Positions 34,243 through 45,420 are shown, numbered from the stretch's first letter. The stretch is 64,000 nucleotides of DNA from Sesamum alatum (GCA_034509735.1 JACGWO010000010.1:5270001-5334000), one strand, 5' to 3'. Translations and numbers: made by a program. The notes: a model not told the origin generated them from the letters alone.

Positions 34243-34440
34243 TTCCTATAATGTGATGAAAATTAATTATTGTATTTTTTAAGAATACAAAATATTTTTT
34301 AAAATAGTAAATGCGTAAAGTAAAAAATTCAAAAGGTTGTAATAGATAAAATAAATGGTCTTAGCTAAACGTTGTTAAATCTTAATAACATAATACAAAA
34401 GCTAACTAAGATTGAAAAAATAATCTTCATATGAGCTCCA

Positions 34441-35360
34441 TCAATTCTTCTCTTGTTTGATCTTCACATACCAATAACTTTTCTTCTTGTTTGCTCTTGC
34501 AAATTGCTTCATGCATTTATTTTTTAAACTTCCAAGTGTTTCTTCATCATCACTGAAAATTTCAATCTTCATTACACCCTTATTCTCCTTTTGTGATGGT
34601 TTTTTATCATTTTTTGAAGAAACTGCAATATCGTTCTTATAAACTAGAGTTGATGTTCCAAATCGTTCCACTTCATCTTCCTTCTTCGTTTGATCATAGG
34701 TACCTGATGTGTATCACTCATATCAATAGGAACATCAGGGAAATCATATGACTTGATGCTTTTTACCATGCTCTCTAAGAAAAAAATTCAAACTTTTCAA
34801 AGTTTTGGCTACTTGTAGTTCAATTGAGCTTCCATGTTCTCTTTTGAAGTCTTCAGACATAGCCTCAAAATATGTATCCCAAAGAATTCTGACATCAGTT
34901 GGTGTGCAATAGACTAAGATGATTGCGACTAATCTTCGTAGTTCATAGGGTATTTGAAAAGTGACAGCTTTATTTAAACATTCAATAATACTCTGATCAT
35001 ATTCCAACAATCCTCTTTTTTCTGCAGCTTGTTTGAAACTGGAGCATTGTACACCATTTACAGTGAGTAAATCCTAAGATGTTGATCCTCTAACATGATT
35101 TAATAGCAATCTAAGATAGTATCTCTCTCCTTCAATTAGATTTGCAACATTTATTCGCCCAATCACACCTCTTTTCTTTCTCTCCCTCCAACATTTATCC
35201 TTTTTGTCTCATACATAATATTCTGGAAACTCTCTGTATAATAAGGTTCTTGCCTTTTCACTTTGAGAACACATAGAGAAATATTCTGTGAGCATTGTTC
35301 TTGACGCATGATCCCATCTTAAAATGTTCTCTAAATTTTGATTAGCCCAATAAGTCACAC
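34441..35360 (-). pseudogene. Helitron D transposase, region after Rep (no helicase seen)
   Basis: Following the TAA at about 35362 the same gene continues in changing frames. CVTYWANQNLENILRWDH leads to YYLRLLLNHVRGST, then LRRLVAIILVYCTPTDVRILW (34744-35010), all typical of the Helitron segment between Rep and the helicase. The last open piece (34441-34671, with EIFSDDEETLGSLKNKC and a Lys-rich end) has no motif I know. Walker A and other Pif1 motifs are absent, because only about 230 bp remain before the 3' end. Confidence 0.75.
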
Positions 35361-35361
35361 A

Positions 35362-36560
35362 TTATTGACTTGGAAGGTGAAGCTGCAAGTTGACAACTAC
35401 TAGATATATCTCATTTAAATTGAATTCATAGATTCTCCACATTGCTTCTTGAGCAGAGACCCATCTAGCATCTTGAAATTGTTTAATTTCATCAACTGAA
35501 TTTTCTTCAGGGATCTGAATTGCCACTCTATCATGTCCCTTATAAACATATTTATATAGATATTTCACCTCAGTCACTCCCGAACATATCTCAACATTGA
35601 TATGACGATTATATCTTAATAACAGATATGGATTGTAAGGTACGACCCATTGATTGTTGAGTGTTGCATTACGAACTTGAATTGTACGTCCATCTTTCCT
35701 TCTTCTGTAAATAGGATAACCATCTTTACCTTGTATTGTGGATTCACAATATGATCTTGGGCAATGGTATTTGTACTTTCCATCCACCATATAAGAGTTA
35801 TTCAAATTCTTATCTCCACATGGACCATACATCATATGTTTTATAACCAAATCATAGAGTTCAGGATGTTTTTCTTGATCAGGAATTTCAGCATAGACAA
35901 ACCTATCAAACTGGTCCGGGGTTGTAATTTTATACTCAGACTTCAAAATTATCAATAGATGAGTATGTGGTAGTCCCCTTTTCTGAAATTCAATTACATG
36001 GACATTTGCAGCTACCTTTCCAAATATTTCTTTCTTAAACAGTTGATCTTTCAAATCCTGCAATTTTGCTTGAAATACTCTTGCGGTCAAATCTGGTCTG
36101 TCTTGAGCACGTTGACCATCATATAATTTTTCTCGTATCTCCTTCCATTCTGGATTGCATGTTATTGTAACAAAGAGATCCGATTTTCCAAATGTTTGTA
36201 CTAATGCTAATGCATCAAGATATCTACGCCGCATGTCTCTCGGACCCCCAATAAATGATACAGGAAGAACAATTCTTTTGCCGACTTCACTCCTCTAGTT
36301 TCTCCTCTTGAGACACTATCCATTATTCCTGGTATAATTCAGCTCTCATATTTGATTGATTTTGGCGATAGTAATCTAATCTTATCGTCTCCAATTTTAT
36401 GTACATGTCTACCGCGTACTGTTGTAGTAATTTTCCAGCAAAGAGAAATTTAGATTGCCTTGGGTTTCTAATTTGTAGCCTAAAGCAACTATATTCTCTA
36501 CATGAGATCTTCTTATTGCTTTCTTTACCAAGAACTATAATCAAAATTCAAAAGGAAAAT
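35362..36560 (-). pseudogene. Helitron D Rep (Helitron_like_N) domain
   Basis: 36323-36544 encodes KISCREYSCFRLQIR and the following LQQYAVDMYIKLETIRLDYY. 35362-36234 is a 290-residue open piece with the HUH nickase motif GLPHTHLLI (His at residues 90 and 92) and the tyrosine motif KYLYKYVYKGHD (Tyr near 225-231). These are the catalytic elements for rolling-circle strand transfer. A frameshift at about 36285 (VGKRIVLP context) and the TAA at 35362 are shared with Helitron E. A further frameshift near 36325 is private to D. Confidence 0.9.
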
Positions 36561-36889
36561 AAAAATATGTATATAGCTTGAAAAGATATAAAAAGATTAA
36601 TTTCAATTGCATAGTTTGAAAAAAATATTAACTATATTAGCAAATTTATATTTATCCTAAAAAACTGGAGTTTTTTTTTTTCTTTGAAGAATACATATCT
36701 TCTTGTTCTTGAGCGAGAATATCGTCGGTAGAAGAAGATGTTGGTAATGTAAGAGCAGTTTAATTGTACATTTTGATTATTCACTGAAACATCACAAATT
36801 TGATAAAATAGAGCGATATTTTAAAAATATAGAATAACATAAGTATGTGATTGGAGCTTTTAATGTCTGTAGGTTTATTTTATTACTTA

Positions 36890-38925
36890 CTTTCTTGCTC
36901 TTGATTCTCATCAATAGAAAGTCTTGAGCGGCCTGAAGTATAAAAAAATATATTATTAATTAAAAATTGAAACATGATTATAAACTATATAATAATAAAT
37001 ATAATTATAGAAAATATGGACTTTTTTTCGCGACAGCAAAGGGAAAATAGCCTTTTTGGTCCCATAACTTAGGGCCTTTTCACTTTTGGTACCATCCGTT
37101 ACGGGATTAGCACTTTTGGTCCCGTAACTTACAAAAATTAGCAGTTTTCGTCCTCCCCCATTTTTTCATTAGTTTTTTAACGGAAATGGCCATTTGGCTG
37201 TTAACTTTTTCAAATTGAAGGAAAATTTGGCGCCCTTTGTGCTTGGTACCATTTTTGGCGGGAGTATAACTACTATTGAGAGCTAAAATAAAAAATTGAA
37301 GGAAATTATAGCAAATAAAGGTGATTTCTATCCTCTCTTACAAAAAATAGTCTTTCTTTTAATTTTATTTGTGTTGCAATTTATCATTTTCTAGAGACTC
37401 TGTAAATATTAGAACAAGTGCTGATCCACAAAAAATTCAAGTAACCCAATGTAAGCATATAAATTACATAAATTGCATAAATTATAAAAAAATAATTACA
37501 TAAATTACAAAAATTCAATTATATAAATTGCATAAATATTTACTTGAATATTTACAGAAATCAAGTACATATTCAATTTCAAGAGCTTAAATCTTTGTAA
37601 TTTATGCAATTTAATATAATTTATGTGGTTACATTGGGTTACTTGAATTTTTTATGGGTCAACACTTATTCTAATATTTACAGAGTTCGTAGAAAATGAT
37701 AAATTGCAACACAAATAAAATTAAAGAAGGAAAGATTGTTCTTTGCGAGAGAGGATAGAAATCACCTTTATTTGCCCTAATCTCCTTCAATTTTTTATTT
37801 TAACTGTCAATATTAGTTATATTCCCGCCAAATATGATACCGAGCACAAAGGGCGCCAATTTTTCTTTCAATTTGAAAAAGTTAACGGCCAAATGGCCAT
37901 TTCTGTTAAAAAAACTAACGGAAAAATAGGGGAGGACGAAAACTGATAATTTTTGTAAGTTACGGGATCAAAAGTGCTAAAATCGTAATGGATGGTATCA
38001 AAAGTGAAAAGAGCCTAAATTATGGGATCAAAAATACTATTTCCCCCAACAGCAAATATAATTAAACGACTGACGTCCCAACTATTTTGCTTTCTGTTTT
38101 TGTTTTCTTTCCTCTTTTTCTCTTTCTCTTCTAGCAGCTAGTAATGAAATGACTTTAGTGACCCTTTAGTGAGTAACTTGACTTGCTTCTATTTACTTTG
38201 CTTTGTTCTAGTTTTTGAGCTTTTACCACAAGAAAAAAATAATAATTATTGGGTTTGGAGAATATACAATTACAATAATTCAATTATATAATTATATTTT
38301 TTTAAACATGAGGTGAGAGATTTATAATCCATATAAAATGATGTGCACGAAAAGGAAAAATAAAATTAACCTTTACTTACTTTCTTGCTCTTGTGATAAG
38401 ATATTCTCATCAATAGAAAGTCTTGAACGACCTGAAATATATAAAAAAAAATATTATTACTTAAAAATGGAAACATGATTATAAACTATATAATATTATT
38501 ATTTTCGCAAAAGCAAATACAAGATCAAGAAAGTTCAGCTGAATAAACTATTTTTCCTCCAAAATTCTTGTCTACGTCATTAAACTTAATTTTACTAATT
38601 TATTAAATTAGTGATATGTTGAATGCAGTTGGATGTACGCGGGTTTGTACTTAACCTGATGCTAATTGGGCCAAGAATTTTCTTATAAAATCATCTTATC
38701 TTAATAGAAATATATTGATTATTTATTGAAATATTGTTAAATTTAAAAAAAATTGAAAAATAAAGAAATATTTTAATACTTTTAATATAAGTATATTAGA
38801 AACACCACAATTATATCTATATATAAAGAATAGAAGAAAATGATTTATTTTATTACTTACTTTCTTGCTCTTGTGATAAAATATTCTCAGTAGAAGAAAG
38901 TCTTGAGTGGTCTGAAACATAAAAA
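36890..38925 (-). other. Three tandem copies of a short exon-like segment in Helitron D
   Basis: Near 36895-36940, 38378-38433 and 38858-38915 the minus strand repeats the pattern acceptor TTCAG, a 45-54 bp segment encoding SRLSIDENQEQE, SRLSIDENILSQEQE or SRLSSTENILSQEQE, then donor GTAAGTAA. A fourth, more divergent segment ending in QEQE lies near 36680-36760, and another exon-like block (DVHYTIDSIPSSHSQGEVE) lies at about 39350-39425. Splice signals at both sides of each unit suggest exon duplication within the transposase gene. Function is unknown. Confidence 0.6.
37041..38047. mobile_element. 1-kb foldback element with 9-bp TSD, nested in Helitron D
   Basis: Ends start GGGAAAATAGCCTTTTTGGT; the right end reversed starts GGGGGAAATAGTATTTTTGA. 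Flanks GACAGCAAA (37032-37040) and AACAGCAAA (38048-38056) match at 8 of 9. The arms pair over hundreds of bases almost to the centre (for example TACTTGAATATTTACAG, mirrored within the element), so a transcript would form a very long hairpin. It is located in an intron-like part of the Helitron gene. Helitron E carries the same insertion, so it predates the duplication. Confidence 0.88.
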
Positions 38926-39539
38926 AATAATTAAAAATTGAAAGATGTTTAAAAATTATAAACAATAAATATAATTATATTATAAGTCGCTAAATATTTG
39001 TGGGTGAGATTGGATATGAAGTGTACAGAGAAACATTGATGATATAAAATCTATAGTGTGTTGCTCTTTTTTAAGGATTAATCTTTCGCAAAGACCTCCT
39101 TCGAAGTATTAAAATTGAATCACCACGTTAATTGTTTCAAATTATATAATTAAACATTCTCGAATCCTACAACATTGTACGGAAAGTACATCCCAAATCT
39201 GAGTAGTATCACATGCACCCCTATCGAGTATCATAGCATCTTTCGGGTTATAATATCTAAAAAAGAAATTATAATAAATAGTTGCCCTATATAATAGATA
39301 TTTTCTTTTTCAAAAATAATTATCGAGTAAAAGTAGTAGTGCATACCTTTTTCTTGTAAAATTTCTACTTCTCCTTGAGAATGGCTAGATGGAATAGAAT
39401 CAATAGTATAATGTACATCATTATCTAAAAAAATGATAAAGAAATTATATTGATTAACTTTCTATATTTATCGCTCAATTAATAAAAAATAAAAAATATA
39501 TATTAAAATAAATATGAAAATAATACTTGTTTGTTGTCT

Positions 39540-40211
39540 GGCATTACTTTCATTGATTGTAGTGTTTTGAGTACTAAATTTCTTAATTTCAAGTTTTCTA
39601 ATATTTTGATGCCATCCTGTCTCTCCCTTGGAAAAAGTATTGGGTATTGCAATGGGTCAACATCCATTATAATGTTTTATTCTGTGTATACGCCCTGAAT
39701 GAACATGGACCACAATGTCTCGTTCAAAAGGAATATTAGCATTATTTCCTTCCACCAATATAGCTTCAACTTGATTAGCTGTTGGACAGTTATAGACTCG
39801 TTGATCTAATTTCACATCTTTTGAGATATGAAGCTGAGCATCATCCATTGTCAGATAATCTTTTAATCTTTTAAAGATTTTTGCATATGGATTTACCTCA
39901 AGAACTCTCATGAGTCTGTTCACAGTACCTTTAGATAAAGTTGAATTCTCTAGTATTTTCATTCTATTCTCAACCTCATTTGCAGTTTCAACAAAATATA
40001 ATTGAAAATAACCAGGACCACTTTCATCAGTTGTTAACCCAGGAAGGTCATGGTAAACCATTTCCTGTGCTCGAAAAGTATAAATTCCTCGCCTTGAAGA
40101 TGCAAGTGCTTTATCTAATTTCACACCAAATGATGTAAAAGAGAATATGTTGTTGAATAGGTGAATATTCTTTCGAAATTCAATGGCTTCTTCTGATTGA
40201 GAAGTAAACAA
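39540..40211 (-). pseudogene. Helitron D N-terminal transposase segment
   Basis: The 184-residue open piece reads IHLFNNIFSFTSFGVKLD, YFQLYFVETANEVENR and VVHVHSGRIHRIKHYNGC, matching the region upstream of Rep in plant Helitrons. A one-base frameshift near 39660 is followed by DVDPLQYPILFPRETGWH, the expected next motif. The segment then meets a donor-like AAGTATTA near 39530. Confidence 0.85.
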
Positions 40212-42199
40212 TTCATATAATTGATCTGGAACTTCAATTAGTGCAAGTTTAATTCTTCCATTATCACAACAAAGGTTGGTGATTCGTATTCAAATTTTAC
40301 CGCACCACAATGACTGCATTTGGATACTTTTTTCAATTCATGCATCTTTGAGCATATCGTATCATATTATGTTATACCTGCAAATAAATTAGAAATATAT
40401 GAATTAGAACTTAATTAGTCCAACAAAATAATTAATTAAAATTATACTTTCAATTGATGTTTTGTTCTTCAAGAAAAGATTAATGTGCTCACCATTTGAT
40501 TCCTGTGGACACATCTGAGCTCTGAGGTTTCAAGTAACCAAATTTTGCTTGTTATAATCTGAAGAAATTGACTCCCTTGTATTCAAGACGTCACTTGAGG
40601 AGGATGAAGCAATCTCCCTTCGCTTACGAGCTTCACTAACACATCGAATATACTTACGTTTTTCTTCATTCAAGTTTTGGTCTCGACTGGTGTTTCTTTA
40701 AGCTATTGGCTTCATGTTATTCTTAGTTTTCCTACGCTCCTTGACTTGTTCAATTTATTCTTGCCTCTCTGTTGTAGATAAGTTAGCATATTTTCATTTC
40801 ATGGTATCTAATTTTCTCTGTTTTGATATATCTGCATATTTTAAATATAAAAAAAAATCAAATTTTGGATAAAGTATCATATATAAATTTAAATAGCTAA
40901 AATTAGTCATCAATATTACACAAATTTTACAGAATTAAATCCAAACAATCAATAGTATATTGCCCTTACCTGAATTAGAATTCAAAGCAGCAATTGCTTG
41001 ATGCATCACCATCTTAACAAATTTATTCTATATTGCACAAGAAGAAATTCTAATAAATGGTAGGAATAAAATAATTTTATATAATTTGAAAATTGAAGGC
41101 AACATTGATAAAACAAGAATAGATAAGCAGGAATATTTTTGTCCAAATTGGGGTGCTATAGATTATATAAATTTCAAAATAAAATATAATGGAAACTTAT
41201 AGGAATCAAATATGTTCTATAGCATGTTTTACATTTATATTTATTGATTTACAACTCAAATAAATCAAGAAACTATACATCTCGGTACTTACATTTATAT
41301 TACATTTTTATTGATATCTATAAAAAGTTTCATTATATAATTATTGTAAATTAGATAATAAAACTTGTATTAGCCCAAACTATTGAATATATTGATGATT
41401 TTATATGAGTAAGGAGCAAGTGGCATCCGGGAAAAATAAAAAACAAAAGAAAAGAAATTCACAAACTTGAAGAAGAGTTAGCGGCAATGGCGAAGTAGAA
41501 CTAAAACCCAAATTTTTGCTATATCAAAATTGAGAATCCAGAATAGTTGTTGTTCTTTTGAATTTTTTGCTTTGACAATAATTGATAATTGAGTTTTAAC
41601 AGTAGCATAGCATGTACGTATATGGGTATATGTACATATAATTAATTAGACTTCAAGTATAATTAGGATTTTAGTTATGATGTATATGGGACTATCTTTT
41701 TATTTGTAGATTTCTAGTATGATTAGGATTTTTTTCAAAATTACTTATTTGTACATATAACGTTATAATCTATTATTATAGGAAAAAGATTATAATTGGA
41801 ATAACAAGAAAAGGAAGAAACAAAAACATGGCAAAACATTCACACATTTATAATATATACATAGATTATCAATATCAGATAACTATATCTAATCAACAAC
41901 TACTATTAAAGTAGAATAATATCCCACACGTTATTAGGGTTTGAACCCACAACCATAAAATCACATGGACTCAATTTCACTAATTGAACTAGGCTTAATT
42001 ATTGTCTTTTTTGTTTTCTAAAGAAGAAAAGGTAGGCTGAAAATAAAATTATAAAACATTCTAAAAATCCAAAATACGTCCTAGTAATCTTAAAAAACCA
42101 AATAAGAAAAAAAATCCTAAAAGATATCCTCCTAGTCGCAAAATTATAAATGGTCTCTCCAAAATAAAACTCTAAAGCTAATTTCCTGAAAACGGAATA

Positions 42200-42936
42200 T
42201 CAGACTGAGGGCCTATTTGCAGCAACGTTCTGGAGCTGCACATCACCAGGCTTGACATGATTATGCACCGGACCTATTCTCCACGTCCTGAAGGTGTAAA
42301 AGCCGTATACAAGGAGCTGGAGCAGACCCAATAATCCTCCAACTCCATTTCCAATAGCAATGTAGAGGTCAAAGGTGTAGAGGTTGGCATAAGCGAACCA
42401 GACAAGGCCATTGGCAAAACCAGCCAGGCAGAGCCAAAACGGCAAGAATTCACACTCTTGGTCCTTACGACTTTGGCAACGATGGAGAGCGGGGAGCCGT
42501 ACATAATGATCCCGAACACAATACAGACAATCCCCACAAACATAGACCTCTTGACGTGCGTGTGAAAGCAGACGAGAGTGACAACCACAATACCAGCGAA
42601 CAATGCAGCCTCAGCCAAAAGTAAAAGGACTATGATCCCCCTGTTCTTTTTGTTGGTGTAGCAGAAGAAAATGGTGAGGTAACACAACTGCAGAAAGAGC
42701 CCAGCGGAATTGATGGTAACCACAAGAACGCTGTTAGGATGAACCATTGGTAGACCATAGAAGATCCACAAAATACAGTTCATCACAGAGGCCAGGTATG
42801 GATATGGGTGGAACGCCTCAGTGCTTCTCTTCTTGTGTATTCTCCAGAAAGTAGGCATTGGCGACAGAAACAGCAGGCCTGAGATGACATTCCCAATAAC
42901 GCCAATAACAAACCGAGTAAGCTCTTCTCCCTGCAT
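42200..42936 (-). pseudogene. SWEET sugar transporter retrocopy (intronless, one frameshift)
   Basis: From MQGEELTRFVIGVIGNVISG the frame covers the first MtN3 repeat (LLFLSPMPTFWRI, PYLASVMNCILWIFYGLPMV, TINSAGLFLQ) and enters the second (SMFVGIVCIVFGIIMYGSPL, VAKVVRTKSV). There one missing G at about 42451 shifts the frame. The next frame resumes exactly with LPFWLCLAGFANGLVWFAYA and IAIGNGVGGLLGLLQLLVYG, then a stop at 42200. Together about 245 residues and seven membrane spans are covered, as in SWEET uniporters, which carry sugars across membranes. Plant SWEET genes normally have several introns and none are present here, pointing to a processed copy. The sequence resembles clade II, at low certainty. 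A single-base assembly error cannot be excluded. Confidence 0.85.
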
Positions 42937-43024
42937 CTTCGTAGAGACGAATATGACAGACAACAGAGGGAGGGAGAATAAACGTGAGTAATCAGGATCA
43001 ACAAACTGGCGTTTCATATCTGTA

Positions 43025-43033
43025 CTATTTATA
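43025..43033 (-). promoter_or_regulatory. TATA-like box upstream of the SWEET copy
   Basis: Minus-strand GTATAAATA lies about 90 bp upstream of the ATG at 42936. If this is a retrocopy, the box is either fortuitous or was carried from an unusually long transcript. Confidence 0.35.
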
Positions 43034-43840
43034 CACACACTAGTGTTGGAGTACTAATGAGATACAACAAACAAATCCTAACACAACTCAACTACTTGTC
43101 CGAATTCGGATTCTACACAAACACACAGAGAGTCTGTCTGTATTCGGATTCTCATTGCCTAATTATATATTGTCGGTTACTAATCTAAACTTTTTCAGTT
43201 TATTTCTAATATGATAAATATTAAGATTTAAAAACTTATTACATTAAAATTATTAAGATACATATCAAAAGGGATTCAATACTAATCTCACTGCACAAAA
43301 TTAATCTTTCGATACACTAAAAATGAATAATAAATCGTGGCAACTCAATAATATTAATCACGCTCAAACAAAATCCATGCAAATATTAATCATGTTTTTA
43401 GTTATGGCCAAAACATTTGCATGGTTTTAGCTATGACTAATGTTTTCGCCTCATTTATAGAAATAACTATAAATAATAGTTGCGGAGCCATGATTAATTT
43501 GTATACATCATAATTAATTATTTCTTTTTTTACCATAGTAAGTAAAAATTCATATTTTTGCTAATGCTTTGTAAATTGAATTTCATTCACCAAAAAAAGA
43601 AATGAAAGAACACAAACAAATACTATGTATATAGTAGCTAGCTAGGTAGCTTCTATATGGAGAATTCTAGTCCGGACCAGCTTTAATCGAACCAAATTAA
43701 TTGCAGAGCATGTGCGATACACTTGTTATATGATTGGTCACTTTTCTTGAAATGTACACCAATCACACCACAAATGTACTGCACTTGTCATATATTGATT
43801 CATGATTGGTCGAACTCAGTCCGAACTAGAATTTCCCCTT
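43034..43840. other. Intergenic DNA between the SWEET copy and the CYP96 pseudogene
   Basis: A degenerate copy of the family at 2159-2947 lies near 43340-43560 (ATGGCCAAAACATTTGCATGG and TGCGGAGCCATGATTAATTT). From about 43710 the sequence (ATGATTGGTCAC, ACACCAATCACACCAC) parallels the 3' flank of the intact CYP96 at 3355-3470, so 3' flanks were duplicated with the gene. Confidence 0.5.
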
Positions 43841-45371
43841 CTACATCCATCTGTTGGAAACCGTGGCCTTCAAGCCATGCTTCATGGTGAGAATGGCAGA
43901 GATGCTCGGACAAACAGTTTGCCCTCCACAACACCAACACGATAATTATGCACAACTGTGGCTGCAACAGCTTTCATTCTTGTGAACGCCAACTCTCTGC
44001 CTGGACAGCTCCACGGCCCCGAACTGAATGCAAGAAATATATTCGACGCCACATGTTTACTCCCTCCTTTCTCCATTATCCATCGCTCCGGCCTGAATTC
44101 CGCGCAATCTTTCCCCCATATCTCCCGCATTCGGCCCATCGCGTACGTGCAAAGCATGACTTTTGTGGTTTGATCCACTTTGTGCCCGCTTGGAAGCACA
44201 TCTTGCTGGTTTGGGACCCTCAGAAGAAACGGGCCTGGCGGGAAAAGCCTCAGGCTCTCGCACAAAGCGCTGTGGAGGTAAACCAGCTTGCTCAGCTCTT
44301 CCACGTTGGAGAATATGTGCTTTCTGGATGCTTTTCCAGGGAAATTCAGCCTGATTTCTTCTAAAATCTTGTTTTCGACTAAAGGGTTTCTTGAAATGAG
44401 GCAGAAAAACCAGGTCAAGAGTGCGGCAGATGTGTCTCTTCCGGCGAACAAAAGGGTCATCAGATTGGCAGCCAAGAAGGCCTTATCGTCATGGTTTTGG
44501 GCTCCTTTGTTGTCACTATTACTTGCAGCTTCTTTCAAATAAAATTTCAGCACATCGAAGGTACCGTCTCCAGTTTCTTGATCATCCGTCGCTAATTCGT
44601 GCTTTTCTTGGATATGATGTCTGATAATATACGGTTAAAAGTGTTTGAAGCTTCAGCCAATTTCTTCTCCTGTCCGACCCGTAGCCATCGCTGCAACTTC
44701 CACAGTCTCTCCGGCAGGATGTGGCGATAGAACACGGCCTCGGCTATGTCGTCCATGGCATCTAAGAGAGGGCATTCTGGAAAACCCGACACGGAGAGAG
44801 CCGGAGTCGAATCCGGTAGCCAGGAGGCAAGTTGCATCAAGCATAAACCTGCTGAACAAGCTCTGCAAATCCAGTTCTTGATTCTGCTGAGCCGCGTGAT
44901 CAAGAACCGCGATCAGGGATTTCTCCAGGCCCTGATGGACAATCTTCGGGACAGACTCGTGGTACTGATTTCCCTGAAGAATGCATGAGTGAACTTCTTT
45001 TCTTCTCTCCACTCCTCCAGATCCTTGCTGAAAACCGCCTGGCCGAGAAAATCGAACACGTTTCTGAACTCCGATCCCCTCTGGTAGATTGAGAAGTTTG
45101 TGGTCATGATGTGGTGCACATTAGCTGGATCACTTGTGACCAAAATGTCTGTCTTGGTGAACCAGGATGTCTTGAACAAAACCGTGGAGTTGTTCTCTGC
45201 AAGAAGCTGTGTGATTTTGTCGTAGATTTCGTGGCTTTTGAGGTACATCGTTGGCATCATTCTCACGAACGGCCAGTTCCATGGGAGGCAGAGCTGCCTG
45301 TTTTTGGGAGCTAAAAGCACAAGAAAGAGGATTAGAAGTATGATTGGTAGGAAGATTTCAAGATATGCCAT
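43841..45371 (-). pseudogene. CYP96-like P450, full length, four single-base frameshifts
   Basis: Starts MAYLEIFLPIILLILF at 45371 and ends SNRWM plus stop at 43841. All P450 motifs are readable: AGRDT, ESLR, PERW and FSSGPWSCPG with the haem cysteine. The reading frame changes four times: near 44968 (GGAAAT where GGAAAAT is expected), near 44780 (GGTTTTCC for GGTTTCC), near 44612 (TCCAAG for TCCCAAG) and near 43927 (GAGGGCAA for GAGGGGCAA). Each is one base in a short homopolymer, and no nonsense change was seen apart from these. Either it is a young pseudogene or these are sequencing errors in a working gene. The closest relative in the window is the fragment at 24528-24623 plus 18506-18656; the next is the intact 3471-4970 gene. 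Confidence 0.88.
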
Positions 45372-45410
45372 TTTCTCTTAATTGTTTTCTCAGTGTTTGG
45401 TCAAGTTCAG

Positions 45411-45420
45411 TATTTATAGA
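45411..45420 (-). promoter_or_regulatory. TATA box of the second CYP96 copy
   Basis: Minus-strand TCTATAAATA lies about 40 bp upstream of the ATG. The equivalent copy 1 sequence (about 25281-25290) has TTCAATAAATA and is separated from its start codon by a 607-bp MITE. Confidence 0.45.

Larger units (their letters stand above)
34213..41865 (-). mobile_element. Helitron D, 7.65 kb, with exact empty site in unit A
   Basis: On the minus strand the element starts TCTATGTATATA and ends ...CCTTGCTAG, the canonical TC...CTRR termini. It lies between a host A (5') and a host T (3'). Unit A has the uninterrupted site ACTAATTATC at 30411-30420. A short hairpin precedes the CTAG end by about 12 nt (imperfect here, perfect in Helitron E). 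It encodes a RepHel-like gene on the minus strand (N-terminal part about 40211-39540, Rep domain about 36560-35362, continuation to about 34680) with disabling mutations. No Pif1 helicase motif was found before the 3' end. Confidence 0.92.
34086..41993 (-). mobile_element. SINE (unit B) split by Helitron D
   Basis: The two halves are 34086-34212 (3' A-rich side) and 41866-41993 (5' head, with GCCTAGTTCAATTAGTGAAA and a B-box GTGGGTTCAAACCC). Joined, they give about 255 bp on the minus strand. The probable TSD is CTTAATTAATTG (34069-34080) and CTTAATTATTG (41994-42004). Confidence 0.72.

Noticed and set aside
37400..37720. CRISPR-like repeats from the recurring ATAAATTGCATAAATTA motifs
   Set aside because: These are AT-rich arms of a foldback element in a plant genome, with no regular spacers.
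39941..40138. Plus-strand ORF opposite the Helitron N-terminal segment
   Set aside because: It is antisense to a conserved transposase frame and has no motif.
42937..43038. Extending the SWEET protein to the upstream ATG at 43038
   Set aside because: The extra 34 residues are unlike SWEET N-termini and would start at the TATA-like box. MQGEEL matches the family start better.
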